NCBI GenBank assembly: GCA_947487175.1
Contig: CANKVM010000005.1
Coordinates: 1 to 53,871 of the forward strand
Direction of reading: 5' to 3'
Source: Flavobacteriales bacterium
GTDB taxonomy: Bacteria > Bacteroidota > Bacteroidia > NS11-12g > UBA955
DNA: 53,871 nt
Position numbers and translations under genes: made by a program. Below the pieces are notes generated by a model. It saw only the letters and a program-made list of their open reading frames with translations, had not been told where the DNA came from and ran no database searches. Shown here in pieces: positions 6,892 through 16,025 of this stretch; the stretch's first letter is position 1; every line of letters starts with the position of its first letter.

Positions 6892-7896
6892 TTAGTAAAG
6901 TTGTTTTTCTGCCAAAAAATTAAATATCTTCTTGGCGTTACCTTGCTTGTAAACAACTTCATAAACTGCTTTTACTATGGGCATATCAATATTGTTTTGA
7001 ACGGCAAGTTCATGAACCAATTCTGTGGCATAATAACCCTCAGCAATCATATTCATTTCTAATTGCGCAGATTTTACAGAATATCCTTTGCCCATCATGG
7101 TTCCAAAAGAACGGTTTCTACTAAATTGAGAGTAACATGTTACAAGTAAATCGCCTAGGTAGGCAGCTTCTTTTACATCCCTATTTTCAACATGAATTGC
7201 TTGTAAAAATGTTTCCATTTCACGAATGGCAGCTGATACAAATACCGCTTGAAAATTGTCGCCATAGCCCAATCCATGCGCTATTCCCGAACCAATTGCA
7301 TAAATATTTTTCAATACCGAAGCATATTCGGCCCCAATTAAATCTTGGGTTTGAGAAATATTGATAAACCTACAATCGAATAGTTGTGCTATTTTATTGG
7401 TAGTTTCAGGCACAAGTCCGCTAATGGTCAGGTAACTTAATTTCTCAAGTGCTACTTCTTCAGCATGGCAAGGGCCTGAAATTAAAGTGATATTTTCTAG
7501 AGGGATATTGAAGTTTTGTTGCAAATATTTTGCAATTACCATTTTAGTATGGGGTTCAATTCCTTTGATTGCAGTAATGTAAATTTTATCTATTGGCAAT
7601 TTTGCATCTTTCAATGCTTCATTTACAAAAGCAGAGGGGACAGCCAATAATATGATGTCTGAATGATCAACAACCTCTTGAATATTGGTGGTAGCATGAA
7701 TTACATCTTGGTCAATTTCAACAGATGATAAATACTTTGGGTTGTGATGAAACTCTTGAATATATTCCACCGTTGCCTCGTCGCGCATCCACCAACGAAT
7801 AGAAATGGCGCTATTTTCTGATAGTATTTTGATTAAAGCTGTTGCCCAACTTCCATTTCCAATAACACCAATTTTTATTTGAGGGGATGTTGTCAT
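6892..7896 (-). CDS. gpsA: NAD(P)H-dependent glycerol-3-phosphate dehydrogenase
   Basis: A 334-residue cytosolic enzyme, the usual length for GpsA. It reduces dihydroxyacetone phosphate to sn-glycerol 3-phosphate for phospholipid synthesis. The Rossmann loop reads GVIGNGSWATAL, the family motif SGPCHAEEV is present, and the catalytic Lys is in the ASVLKNIYAIGSGIAHGL segment followed by GDN. The stop codon of the upstream bcp gene is 6 bases before this start, so the two are almost certainly one transcript. Confidence 0.95.
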   Translation of the reverse strand: MTTSPQIKIGVIGNGSWATALIKILSENSAISIRWWMRDEATVEYIQEFHHNPKYLSSVEIDQDVIHATTNIQEVVDHSDIILLAVPSAFVNEALKDAKLPIDKIYITAIKGIEPHTKMVIAKYLQQNFNIPLENITLISGPCHAEEVALEKLSYLTISGLVPETTNKIAQLFDCRFINISQTQDLIGAEYASVLKNIYAIGSGIAHGLGYGDNFQAVFVSAAIREMETFLQAIHVENRDVKEAAYLGDLLVTCYSQFSRNRSFGTMMGKGYSVKSAQLEMNMIAEGYYATELVHELAVQNNIDMPIVKAVYEVVYKQGNAKKIFNFLAEKQLY

Positions 7897-7902
7897 GCAG
7901 AT

Positions 7903-8349
7903 TTATTTGATTTGAGAAGCGTGGTTTTTGGTATCTACTTTTTCAATGATTTCAGATAAAACTCCTGTTTCATCAATAACAAAGGTTGTTCTTGCTACAC
8001 CCATGTATTTTTTACCGTACATGCTTTTCTCAACCCAAACTCCATATGCATTACAAACAGCTTGATCTGTATCGGCCAACAAGCTGAAAGGCAATTCGTA
8101 TTTGGCGATGAATTTTGTGTGCTTTTTAGAATCGTCAGGACTCACTCCCAAAACAGCGTATCCTTTTTGAATCAGATCGTTGTAATTGTCTCTTAAGCTG
8201 CAAGCTTCTGCGGTGCAACCTGGAGTGTCATCCTTTGGATAAAAATACAACACGAGTTTTTTACCTGCAAAATCATTCAAAGAGATTGTATTTCCATTTT
8301 CATCCAATGCTGAAAATGCGGGTGCTTGTTTTCCTAATTCTGGTAACAT
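7903..8349 (-). CDS. bcp: Thioredoxin-dependent thiol peroxidase (BCP/PrxQ)
   Basis: A 148-residue peroxiredoxin of the BCP/PrxQ class. It has the peroxidatic motif DDTPGCTAEAC, with peroxidatic Cys45 and resolving Cys50 five residues apart, and the conserved GVSPDDSKKHTKFIAKYELPF segment. It reduces hydrogen peroxide and lipid peroxides with thioredoxin; a thioredoxin reductase gene lies at 15054. It is cytosolic and has no signal peptide. It starts 30 bases after the dpp4 stop and is followed closely by gpsA. Confidence 0.95.
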   Translation of the reverse strand: MLPELGKQAPAFSALDENGNTISLNDFAGKKLVLYFYPKDDTPGCTAEACSLRDNYNDLIQKGYAVLGVSPDDSKKHTKFIAKYELPFSLLADTDQAVCNAYGVWVEKSMYGKKYMGVARTTFVIDETGVLSEIIEKVDTKNHASQIK

Positions 8350-8379
8350 GATGATTAATTAATTTTAACAAAAATGAAA

Positions 8380-10611
8380 TTATAAATTTTCTTTTACAAA
8401 TGTAGTGAGTTTTTTAAATAGATGTTTTTGAGCGGCCAAATCTCCAATTCCATGGTTTCTGTTCGGATAAATTTCTGAATCAAAATTTACGCCGCTTTGA
8501 ATCATTGATTTGATCATTTCAGTTGCATTTTGGAAATGCACATTGTCGTCGGCGGTTCCATGCACAATTAGATACTTTGCTTTAAGGTTTTTGGTAAAGT
8601 TGATTGGTGAGTTGTCTTCGTATCCTGCTTTATTCAATTCTGGAGTTCTTAAATATCTCTCAGTGTAAATATTGTCGTAGAATTTCCAATGCGTAACTGG
8701 CGCAACAGCCATTCCCATTTTGAATAGGTCAGGACTTTTTACCAAGCACAAACTTGTTAAATAGCCACCAAAGCTCCATCCCCAAAGTCCAATGCGAGAA
8801 GCGTCAACATATTTCAAAGCACCTAACCACTGAGCACCTGCTGCTTGGTCTTCTTGCTCTAATTTACCTAAGTTTAGGTAAGTAGATTTTTTGAAGGCGG
8901 CACCTAAATTGCCGGTTCCTCTGTTGTCAACGCTGAAAACAATGTAACCCAAGCTGGCAAGGTGTTGAAACCATAAAAAGTTTCTGCCGGCATAGGTGTT
9001 TCTTACGGTCGAATTTCCAGGTCCACCATACATATACATCAAAACTGGGTATTTCTTTGTTGAGTCGAAGTTGCTTGGTTTGATCATCCAATAATTTAAT
9101 GAAACACCATCGGAGTTTTTCAATTGCCCAAAAGTACATTGCCCTAAATTCATGTTCGCCATATTGATAGACCATGCAGCATTGTCTTCAATGGTAATTA
9201 CTTGATTGCTGCCAAAAAGATCTACAAGTTTGGTCGGTGATTTTATTGAGATTTCTTTTGAACCATCAACCAATGTTGTTTTTGATACTGGATTACCAGA
9301 AAAATTTGATTGAATTACATAATACCATGCAGCATTGCTACTCATAATTACGGAGGTATTCCCCAATATACTGGCAAACATGCTGCGTTTTTTAGTGGTT
9401 ATAGACACCTTCCATAAATTATCTTGAATGGTTGAAAATTCAGTTGATGTAAAATAAACGGTATTTGTTATTGGGTTGTATCCGCATATTTTATTGATTT
9501 GCCAATTGCCACTTGTTATCTGGATACTCTTGTTGGTTGTATAATCAAACATGTATAAATGATTGAATCCAGATTTCTCAGATGTATACAAAAACTGCGT
9601 TGAGTTTGGCAAATACATTAAATTATCGGTGATGTCAACATATGCAGGATCAGATTCTTCCAAAATAAGTTTGCAATTTCCATTAGCTGGATTGCAAAAT
9701 AAAAGTTCCCAATGATTTTGTAATCTGTTTAACCTTTGAATGCTTAATTGGTTATCTGTTTGTGTCCATTGAATTCTAGGAATGTATTGGTCTCTTTGAC
9801 TTTCAACATTGGCTGCAACTTTTTTGTTTTTAGCTAAATCGTAAATGTAAACGTCTACTTGAGAATTGGCTTCTCCTGCTTTTGGATATTTCCATTTTTC
9901 TTGTGAGGGATAAAGACCTTGAAATATATCCATGGAAAATTCCTTCACTTTTGATTCGTCGAAGCGGTAGTAGGCCAAAAAGTTTCCTGAAGGACTCCAT
10001 TGGAAACCCACGCTCATTGAAAATTCTTCTTCGTAAACCCAATCAACGGCTCCATTGATAATTTCATTGTTCTTGCCATCGGTGGTAATTTGATTTTCTT
10101 TTCCTGTAGTCAAATCAAAAATAAACATGTTGTTGTCTTTTACATAGGCTACATTTTTATTGTTGGGACTCAATGTAGGATAACGGAAACGACCTGGAAT
10201 TTCTATGATTTTCTTGTTTTGAATATCTACCACATAGGCATTCACCGAAGAGCTATGACGGTATATTCTCTGAGGATTGGTTTCAACCAACATGAATTTT
10301 TCATCAGATGAAAATGTGGTTGAGCCTTCAGTTAGTGCTTTATCAAACCAATTTGAATGGAACAGGGTTTTGATAGAATCGGAAGGGTTGGCTGGATTTT
10401 GAAGAATTACCCACCAAGTAGTTTTATCGCCAGTTTTTACCGATTTGGTGCTGATTAAAAACTTACCATCGTTTGAAAATTGTCCGATGTTTGCTGCCTT
10501 TGGCCTCAAGGCTTTGTTGTTAAAAATATCGTCAAATGCAATGTTCTGGGCATTTGAAACGGCACATGTCCCCCAAAATAGAAGAGAAAGAAAAAGCAAT
10601 TTTTTATTCAT
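8380..10611 (-). CDS. Dipeptidyl peptidase IV (S9B family), exported
   Basis: A 743-residue exported serine peptidase. A signal peptide (MNKKLLFLSLLFW...SNAQ) sets the start at 10611. It is followed by an eight-bladed propeller with the DPP IV substrate-clamp motif DWVYEEEF and a C-terminal alpha/beta hydrolase domain. The catalytic triad is visible: Ser613 in GWSFGGY, Asp688 in HGTADDN and His720 in NRNHG. The enzyme removes X-Pro or X-Ala dipeptides from peptide N-termini, probably in the periplasm. An in-frame extension upstream (to 10725) overlaps kup and lacks similarity. One base separates the kup stop from this ATG, so translation is probably coupled. Confidence 0.93.
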   Translation of the reverse strand: MNKKLLFLSLLFWGTCAVSNAQNIAFDDIFNNKALRPKAANIGQFSNDGKFLISTKSVKTGDKTTWWVILQNPANPSDSIKTLFHSNWFDKALTEGSTTFSSDEKFMLVETNPQRIYRHSSSVNAYVVDIQNKKIIEIPGRFRYPTLSPNNKNVAYVKDNNMFIFDLTTGKENQITTDGKNNEIINGAVDWVYEEEFSMSVGFQWSPSGNFLAYYRFDESKVKEFSMDIFQGLYPSQEKWKYPKAGEANSQVDVYIYDLAKNKKVAANVESQRDQYIPRIQWTQTDNQLSIQRLNRLQNHWELLFCNPANGNCKLILEESDPAYVDITDNLMYLPNSTQFLYTSEKSGFNHLYMFDYTTNKSIQITSGNWQINKICGYNPITNTVYFTSTEFSTIQDNLWKVSITTKKRSMFASILGNTSVIMSSNAAWYYVIQSNFSGNPVSKTTLVDGSKEISIKSPTKLVDLFGSNQVITIEDNAAWSINMANMNLGQCTFGQLKNSDGVSLNYWMIKPSNFDSTKKYPVLMYMYGGPGNSTVRNTYAGRNFLWFQHLASLGYIVFSVDNRGTGNLGAAFKKSTYLNLGKLEQEDQAAGAQWLGALKYVDASRIGLWGWSFGGYLTSLCLVKSPDLFKMGMAVAPVTHWKFYDNIYTERYLRTPELNKAGYEDNSPINFTKNLKAKYLIVHGTADDNVHFQNATEMIKSMIQSGVNFDSEIYPNRNHGIGDLAAQKHLFKKLTTFVKENL

Positions 10612-10612
10612 G

Positions 10613-12574
10613 TTAACGAATTCTTTTGAGTGATACATCGGTTCTTGGCGCAATAATAACGGGAACCAATTCTTTTGTAACCATACTGCCATCGAGTCCG
10701 AACCATTTTTCTGGTCGTCCGGCAAGGAATTTCATTTTTTCGTAACCATCCATGATAAGATTGTCAAACAATGGCAAATCATTTTCGGTACTCATTTCTT
10801 CCTCTACAAGAACGAATCGGAAATCACCCAAGCTGTGTTTGTCCGAAAATCCATGGTAATAAGGATCCAAATCAATTTCTTTGTTTTCAAGCATTTCATT
10901 GATAACCATTTTTAGGTAAAGACTAATTTTTTGTTGCACACGGAAACCAAGTCTGAAACGTACTTTATAGATATCGTTCTTTTCAATTACGTTTACTTTG
11001 TATTCCATCGTATATGGTTCGTCCGTTACATCCACATTGATAAACCAATAGAAATCGGCTCTTTTAGGTCGTTTGTGAAGGATAGAATAGATCAATGGCG
11101 ATTCTACTTCATCATCCATTTTTGCTTTTGACAAATAAATCAAATGGGTTGCAAATTTTGGCAAGGTAGTATCTTGGCTAAGAGAGCGCAATTTGTCTCT
11201 ATAATTGGTAAGTTTTTCAGTCATTACCATTTTCTGTTTAATTTGACCACCTCTGAAGCTTACGTACATAACCAAAATAATTCCGGCTCCAATTAATAAG
11301 GTTACGAAACCACCCTCCATGAATTTTGATAAGTTGGCCATTAAGAATGCAGATTCAACTGCGAAAAACACAAGCATAATGATCCAAATAACAACTATAT
11401 TCCAACGTCTTGTCTTTAAATAATAGAACAACAAAATACTTGTCATTAACATGGTTACGGTAATTGCCAAACCATAGGCAGCTTCCATTGCTGCAGATTC
11501 TTTGAATATTAAAACAATACAAATGCAACCAGCCAATAAAGCCGTGTTTACTGTAGGGATATAAATTTGACCTTTAATTGCCGTAGGGAATTTTACGGTA
11601 AACTTAGGAAAGAAATGTAAACGAATGGCTTCTGAAACCAGAGTGAAAGATCCACTGATTAACGCTTGTGATGCAATGATTGCCGCCATCGTAGCAATTG
11701 AAATTCCTATTGGAAGGAACCAATCTGGCATGGTTGAATAGAATACCCTCGATTCACCTAAGGTTTCACCTACGTGCTTCATAAGGTATGCGCCTTGACC
11801 AAAATAGTTAGCCAATAAGCAGGTTTTTACAAAAATCCAAGAATATTGAATGTTCTTTTTGCCGCAATGTCCCAAATCAGAATAAAGTGCTTCTGCACCT
11901 GTTGTGCAAAGGAAAACTGCACCGAGTAATAGGAATGCATTGGGACTAGAAGATATAAATCTATACACCCAAATTGGGTTTAACGCTTTTAATACCTCAG
12001 GGTGCTGAATAATCTGTGATACTCCCAAAACGGAAAGCATGCCAAACCATAAAAGCATAATAGGTCCGAAAAATTTTCCTACCACATTTGTTCCGGCTCT
12101 TTGAAACAAGAATATCATTACAATAATTGTAATTACAATAGGAACCGTTTGAATGTCCCTCAAATCTATATGATACCCATTTGTTGGATTGATGAATCGA
12201 AGTCCCTCAATAGCCGAAGCCACCGAAATTGGCGGAGTAATAATTCCATCGGCAAGTAGCATAGCGCCACCCACCATGGTTCCAACAACCAAATAAGGAA
12301 AGCGACGTCGCAACAAGCTAAACAATGAAAAAATACCACCCTCACCTTTGTTGTCGGCTTGGAGTGTAAGGAGTACATATTTTAGTGTGGTTTGAATGGT
12401 GAGTGTCCAAAACACTGCACTAATACCACCTAAAACTAATGTTTCAGAAATTACCTTGCTACCAACAATAGCGTTCATAACGTAGAGCGGAGAAGTTCCG
12501 ATGTCGCCGTATATGATCCCCAACGTGATCAATAAGCCGGCTGCTGAGAGTTTGTCTATGCGGGAGTTACCCAT
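10613..12574 (-). CDS. kup: KUP-type potassium uptake transporter
   Basis: A 653-residue inner-membrane protein of the KUP/HAK/KT family. The first helix carries the family signature LGIIYGDIGTSPLYV, followed by about 12 hydrophobic helices to residue 430 and a soluble C-terminal domain of about 200 residues. It imports K+ with H+. It is the first gene of a minus-strand run continuing into dpp4, bcp, gpsA and the adenosyltransferase. I could not find a clean TAnnTTTG box upstream of 12574. The 230-base divergent gap is shared with glnN. Confidence 0.93.
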   Translation of the reverse strand: MGNSRIDKLSAAGLLITLGIIYGDIGTSPLYVMNAIVGSKVISETLVLGGISAVFWTLTIQTTLKYVLLTLQADNKGEGGIFSLFSLLRRRFPYLVVGTMVGGAMLLADGIITPPISVASAIEGLRFINPTNGYHIDLRDIQTVPIVITIIVMIFLFQRAGTNVVGKFFGPIMLLWFGMLSVLGVSQIIQHPEVLKALNPIWVYRFISSSPNAFLLLGAVFLCTTGAEALYSDLGHCGKKNIQYSWIFVKTCLLANYFGQGAYLMKHVGETLGESRVFYSTMPDWFLPIGISIATMAAIIASQALISGSFTLVSEAIRLHFFPKFTVKFPTAIKGQIYIPTVNTALLAGCICIVLIFKESAAMEAAYGLAITVTMLMTSILLFYYLKTRRWNIVVIWIIMLVFFAVESAFLMANLSKFMEGGFVTLLIGAGIILVMYVSFRGGQIKQKMVMTEKLTNYRDKLRSLSQDTTLPKFATHLIYLSKAKMDDEVESPLIYSILHKRPKRADFYWFINVDVTDEPYTMEYKVNVIEKNDIYKVRFRLGFRVQQKISLYLKMVINEMLENKEIDLDPYYHGFSDKHSLGDFRFVLVEEEMSTENDLPLFDNLIMDGYEKMKFLAGRPEKWFGLDGSMVTKELVPVIIAPRTDVSLKRIR

Positions 12575-12763
12575 GATTGAAATATTGGGCGAATTTAAAG
12601 AGTTACGTTGTTAAAATGGGGATAATTTTCAAAAGTGTGCAAGAATTATTAAAATTGTTTTCAAAATCCACTAAAAATCTAATGTTAGCCCCGATAAGTG
12701 TCGTTTTGACAATTGTTGATGAAATATTTATTAATCAATTATGCAATTAAAGAAAGAACGAAC

Positions 12764-12771
12764 TAAATTTG
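12764..12771 (+). promoter_or_regulatory. -7 box TAAATTTG for glnN
   Basis: A full TAnnTTTG match 33 bases before the ATG at 12805, giving a normal leader of about 25 bases. No TTTG at the -33 position. The rest of the 230-base gap to kup is AT-rich with nothing else recognised. Confidence 0.5.
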
Positions 12772-12804
12772 CACAATCTATAATTAACCATTAGAAAAAT
12801 AAAA

Positions 12805-15000
12805 ATGCCTACCAAAAAATCATCTACCGAAAAAGCGATTCCGAAAGAAGAAGCTGTAACAACAACTATTTTGCCAGAAAACGGCATTTCGTCGTATTTT
12901 GGAGAAATGGTTTTTGGCCCTAGAGCGCAAAAACAATATTTGAGCGCTGCGTCTCAAAAAGCCATTGAAAAAGCAATTAATGAAGGACTTGCGGTTAGCC
13001 GTGAAATGTCTGACGGGGTAGCTGAGGGAATGAAAAATTGGGCATTGGACATGGGCGCAACCCATTATACCCACTGGTTTCAGCCTTTAAGAGGAACTAC
13101 CGCTGAAAAGCACGATAGTTTCTTTGAACCAACTGGAATAGATACCGGCATTGAAGTGTTTTCTGGAAAATCTTTAACCCAGCAAGAGCCTGATGCAAGT
13201 TCTTTTCCTAATGGAGGAATTCGCAATACGTTTGAGGCAAGAGGTTATTCGGTTTGGGATCCTAGTTCACCGGCCTTTATTATAGAAAAAGCAAATTCAA
13301 GAACATTGTGTATCCCTACAATTTTTGTATCGTATACCGGTGAAGCCCTAGATTATAAAGCACCACTTTTAAAAGCTTTGGCATTCGTGCGCAAAGCGAC
13401 CACAGATGTTTGCAAATATTTTGACGAAAACGTAAATGACTGTTCAGTTAGTCTTGGTGTTGAGCAAGAGTATTTCTTGGTTCGCGAAGATTTGTTCAGA
13501 ATGCGTCCAGATTTAATGTATGCAGGAAGAACTTTAATTGGACATACGCCAGCAAAAGGTCAACAATTGGAAGATCATTACTTTGGATCTATTCCTACCG
13601 ATGTTCAAGCATTTATGGTTGACTTTGAGGAAAAAGCACACCAATTGGGTATTCCGTTGAGGACTCGTCACAATGAAGTTGCTCCAGGGCAATTTGAATG
13701 CGCGCCTCAATTTGAAACATTAAACTTGGCAGTTGATCACAATACTTTATTGATGGATGTGATGGAAGCTGTTGCCCAAGATCACGGATTAAAAGTGTTG
13801 TTACACGAAAAACCATTCAAGGGAATCAACGGTAGTGGTAAACATAACAACTGGAGTTTGGTAACAAACACAGGTGTAAACTTGTTGTCACCAGGACATA
13901 CACCAGCTCAAAATTTGCAATTTTTAACATTCTTTATTAATGTGATTAAAGCGGTTCATGATCATGACGATTTAATGAGAGCAAGTATTGCAACTGCAGG
14001 TAACGATCACCGTTTGGGTGCAAACGAAGCACCTCCAGCAATTATGTCTGTATTTGTTGGCGATACGCTAGAGCATGTTTTGAATGATTTTGAAAATAAT
14101 CAAACGTCTGCTAAGGGTGCCGATAATAAAGGTGGGGCAATTCAAGTACCAAATATTCCAGAAATTTTAATCGACAATACCGACCGCAATAGAACATCTC
14201 CATTTGCATTTACAGGGAATAAGTTTGAATTTAGAGCAGTAGGAAGCAGCGATAATTGCGCGAGTCCTATGGTGGTATTAAATACCATTGTTGCCGACCA
14301 ATTGGTGAAATTCAAAACCAAAGTGGATGCGAAAATTAAAGCATCTAAAGGTGTTGCCAAAGAAGAAATTATTAAACAAGTTCTTCGCGAAGAATTAACC
14401 AGCAGCAAACGCATTTTGTTTGGTGGTAACGGTTATGGCGATGAATGGGTGAAAGAAGCGAAAAAACGCGGATTGAATAACGTAAAAAACACTGCTGAAG
14501 CATTGGCATTTTATATGTCGCCTAGTAGTGTAGATGTATTTGTGAAAAATGGAATTTACAGCCACAAAGAATTAGAAGCTAGAACTGAAATTAGATATGA
14601 ATCCTTTAATTTAAGAATTCAAATTGAGGGACGTGTATTGAATGAATTGGTTCAAAACTTTGTAATTCCTGCAGGTATTAAGTACCAAAAAAGATTGGCC
14701 GACAATGTGCAAACGTTATTGGCAATTGGTCAAAGCAAATCTTCAGTGAAAGCACAAATGGATATTATTGCTGAATTAAGCAACCACATTAACAAAGCAT
14801 TCGAATTAAATAATCAAATGACAAACGAGCGCGCTAAAGCCAATAAATTGGCCGATGCACATGCAAAAGCTTTGGTTTACAATAAAAAAGTAAAAGGCTT
14901 GTTTGACGAAATCAGAGAAAGCTGTGATGAAATTGAGCGTTTGGTTGATGATGCAGATTGGGTGCTTCCTAAGTACAGAGAATTATTGTCGTTGAGCTAA
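12805..15000 (+). CDS. glnN: Glutamine synthetase type III
   Basis: A 731-residue protein, the usual length of GSIII (GlnN), which is much larger than GSI. It condenses glutamate and ammonia with ATP. Family segments include EQEYFLV, RTRHNEVAPGQFE, the long FKGINGSGKHNNWSL active-site stretch and NRTSPFAFTGNKFEFRAVGS. A C-terminal helical region from about 600 is specific to GSIII. GSIII is the main glutamine synthetase in many Bacteroidota. It is a single gene with its own leader, followed by trxB after 53 bases. Confidence 0.96.
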   Translation: MPTKKSSTEKAIPKEEAVTTTILPENGISSYFGEMVFGPRAQKQYLSAASQKAIEKAINEGLAVSREMSDGVAEGMKNWALDMGATHYTHWFQPLRGTTAEKHDSFFEPTGIDTGIEVFSGKSLTQQEPDASSFPNGGIRNTFEARGYSVWDPSSPAFIIEKANSRTLCIPTIFVSYTGEALDYKAPLLKALAFVRKATTDVCKYFDENVNDCSVSLGVEQEYFLVREDLFRMRPDLMYAGRTLIGHTPAKGQQLEDHYFGSIPTDVQAFMVDFEEKAHQLGIPLRTRHNEVAPGQFECAPQFETLNLAVDHNTLLMDVMEAVAQDHGLKVLLHEKPFKGINGSGKHNNWSLVTNTGVNLLSPGHTPAQNLQFLTFFINVIKAVHDHDDLMRASIATAGNDHRLGANEAPPAIMSVFVGDTLEHVLNDFENNQTSAKGADNKGGAIQVPNIPEILIDNTDRNRTSPFAFTGNKFEFRAVGSSDNCASPMVVLNTIVADQLVKFKTKVDAKIKASKGVAKEEIIKQVLREELTSSKRILFGGNGYGDEWVKEAKKRGLNNVKNTAEALAFYMSPSSVDVFVKNGIYSHKELEARTEIRYESFNLRIQIEGRVLNELVQNFVIPAGIKYQKRLADNVQTLLAIGQSKSSVKAQMDIIAELSNHINKAFELNNQMTNERAKANKLADAHAKALVYNKKVKGLFDEIRESCDEIERLVDDADWVLPKYRELLSLS

Positions 15001-15028
15001 GAATGTGTCATTTGTCACGTTCTTTATT
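15001..15028 (+). terminator. Possible weak terminator after glnN
   Basis: GAATGTG pairs with CACGTTC (one G-T wobble) around a small loop, followed by TTTATTAT. The U run is imperfect, so readthrough into trxB is likely. Confidence 0.4.
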
Positions 15029-15040
15029 ATATATCTAATT

Positions 15041-15048
15041 TAAATTTG
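15041..15048 (+). promoter_or_regulatory. -7 box TAAATTTG for trxB
   Basis: A full TAnnTTTG match ending 5 bases before the trxB ATG. It implies a leaderless or nearly leaderless mRNA. No -33 match at 19-21 bases. Confidence 0.5.
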
Positions 15049-15053
15049 TTATT

Positions 15054-15998
15054 ATGTCTGAAACAATAGAAAAAGTTGAGTGTTTAATAATCGGAAGTGG
15101 CCCTGCTGGCTATACTTCTGCAATATATGCAGCGAGAGCTGATATGAAGCCTGTTATGTATGAGGGACTTCAACCTGGTGGTCAGTTGACCATCACTACC
15201 GATGTAGAAAACTACCCTGGTTATCCCGATGGAATTATGGGTCCTGAAATGATGGAGTTGTTTAAAAAACAAGCTGTTAGATTGGGTGCTGATGTCCGTT
15301 TTGGAATGGTTACTTCAGTAGAATTCAAAAATGGTGGTCCTCAAAAAGTAATCGTTGATGGCGTAAAAGAAATTGAAGCTGAAACGGTAATTATTTCTAC
15401 TGGAGCTTCTGCAAAATGGTTGGGTATTCCTTCTGAAATGCGTTTGAATGGTAGCGGCGTAAGTGCTTGTGCTGTTTGTGATGGATTTTTCTACAAAGGA
15501 CAAGATGTTGCCATTGTTGGTGCTGGAGATACCGCTTGTGAGGAAGCTACTTATCTTTCTAAAATTTGTACAAAAGTATACATGATTGTGCGTAAAAGCG
15601 AATTTAGAGCTTCTAAAGCAATGCAGAATAGGGTTTTAAATACACCAAATATTGAAGTTTTGTTCAATACCGAAACGGATGAAATTTTAGGTGGTTTGGG
15701 TGTAGAAGCAGTTCGTGTGAAAAACAATGTAACTGGAGATTTGAGAGAAATTGCAATTAAAGGTTTCTTTGTAGCAATTGGACATACCCCGAACACAGAT
15801 ATTTTCAAACCATACATTGATATGGATGAGCAAGGTTATATAAAAACCGTTCCCGGTACTTCTTATACCAATGTTGAAGGTGTATTTTGTTCAGGAGATG
15901 CACAAGACAAAATTTACCGCCAAGCAGTAACAGCAGCGGGCAGTGGTTGTATGGCCGCCCTTGATGCTGAACGTTGGTTGTCGGCAAGAAAAGGATAA
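15054..15998 (+). CDS. trxB: Thioredoxin-disulfide reductase
   Basis: A 314-residue flavoprotein of normal length. It has the FAD motif GSGPAGYTSAIYAARA, the redox pair CAVCDG (about residues 138-141), an NADPH-binding GAGDTACEEA loop and the C-terminal FAD motif VFCSGDAQD. It passes electrons from NADPH to thioredoxin, and so to the BCP peroxidase encoded at 7903. The box at 15041 supports this ATG. The exported propeller gene follows after 27 bases but has its own TAnnTTTG box. Confidence 0.96.
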   Translation: MSETIEKVECLIIGSGPAGYTSAIYAARADMKPVMYEGLQPGGQLTITTDVENYPGYPDGIMGPEMMELFKKQAVRLGADVRFGMVTSVEFKNGGPQKVIVDGVKEIEAETVIISTGASAKWLGIPSEMRLNGSGVSACAVCDGFFYKGQDVAIVGAGDTACEEATYLSKICTKVYMIVRKSEFRASKAMQNRVLNTPNIEVLFNTETDEILGGLGVEAVRVKNNVTGDLREIAIKGFFVAIGHTPNTDIFKPYIDMDEQGYIKTVPGTSYTNVEGVFCSGDAQDKIYRQAVTAAGSGCMAALDAERWLSARKG

Positions 15999-16013
15999 AC
16001 CATTTTTTTAATA

Positions 16014-16021
16014 TACTTTTG
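16014..16021 (+). promoter_or_regulatory. -7 box TACTTTTG before the propeller gene
   Basis: A full TAnnTTTG match ending 4 bases before the ATG at 16026. It overlaps a copy of the over-represented TGAGGGA heptamer (16020-16026). Confidence 0.45.
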
Positions 16022-16025
16022 AGGG

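Noticed and set aside
10612-10725. N-terminal extension of the DPP IV gene
   Set aside because: It lies within the end of kup, and the signal peptide begins at the later Met.
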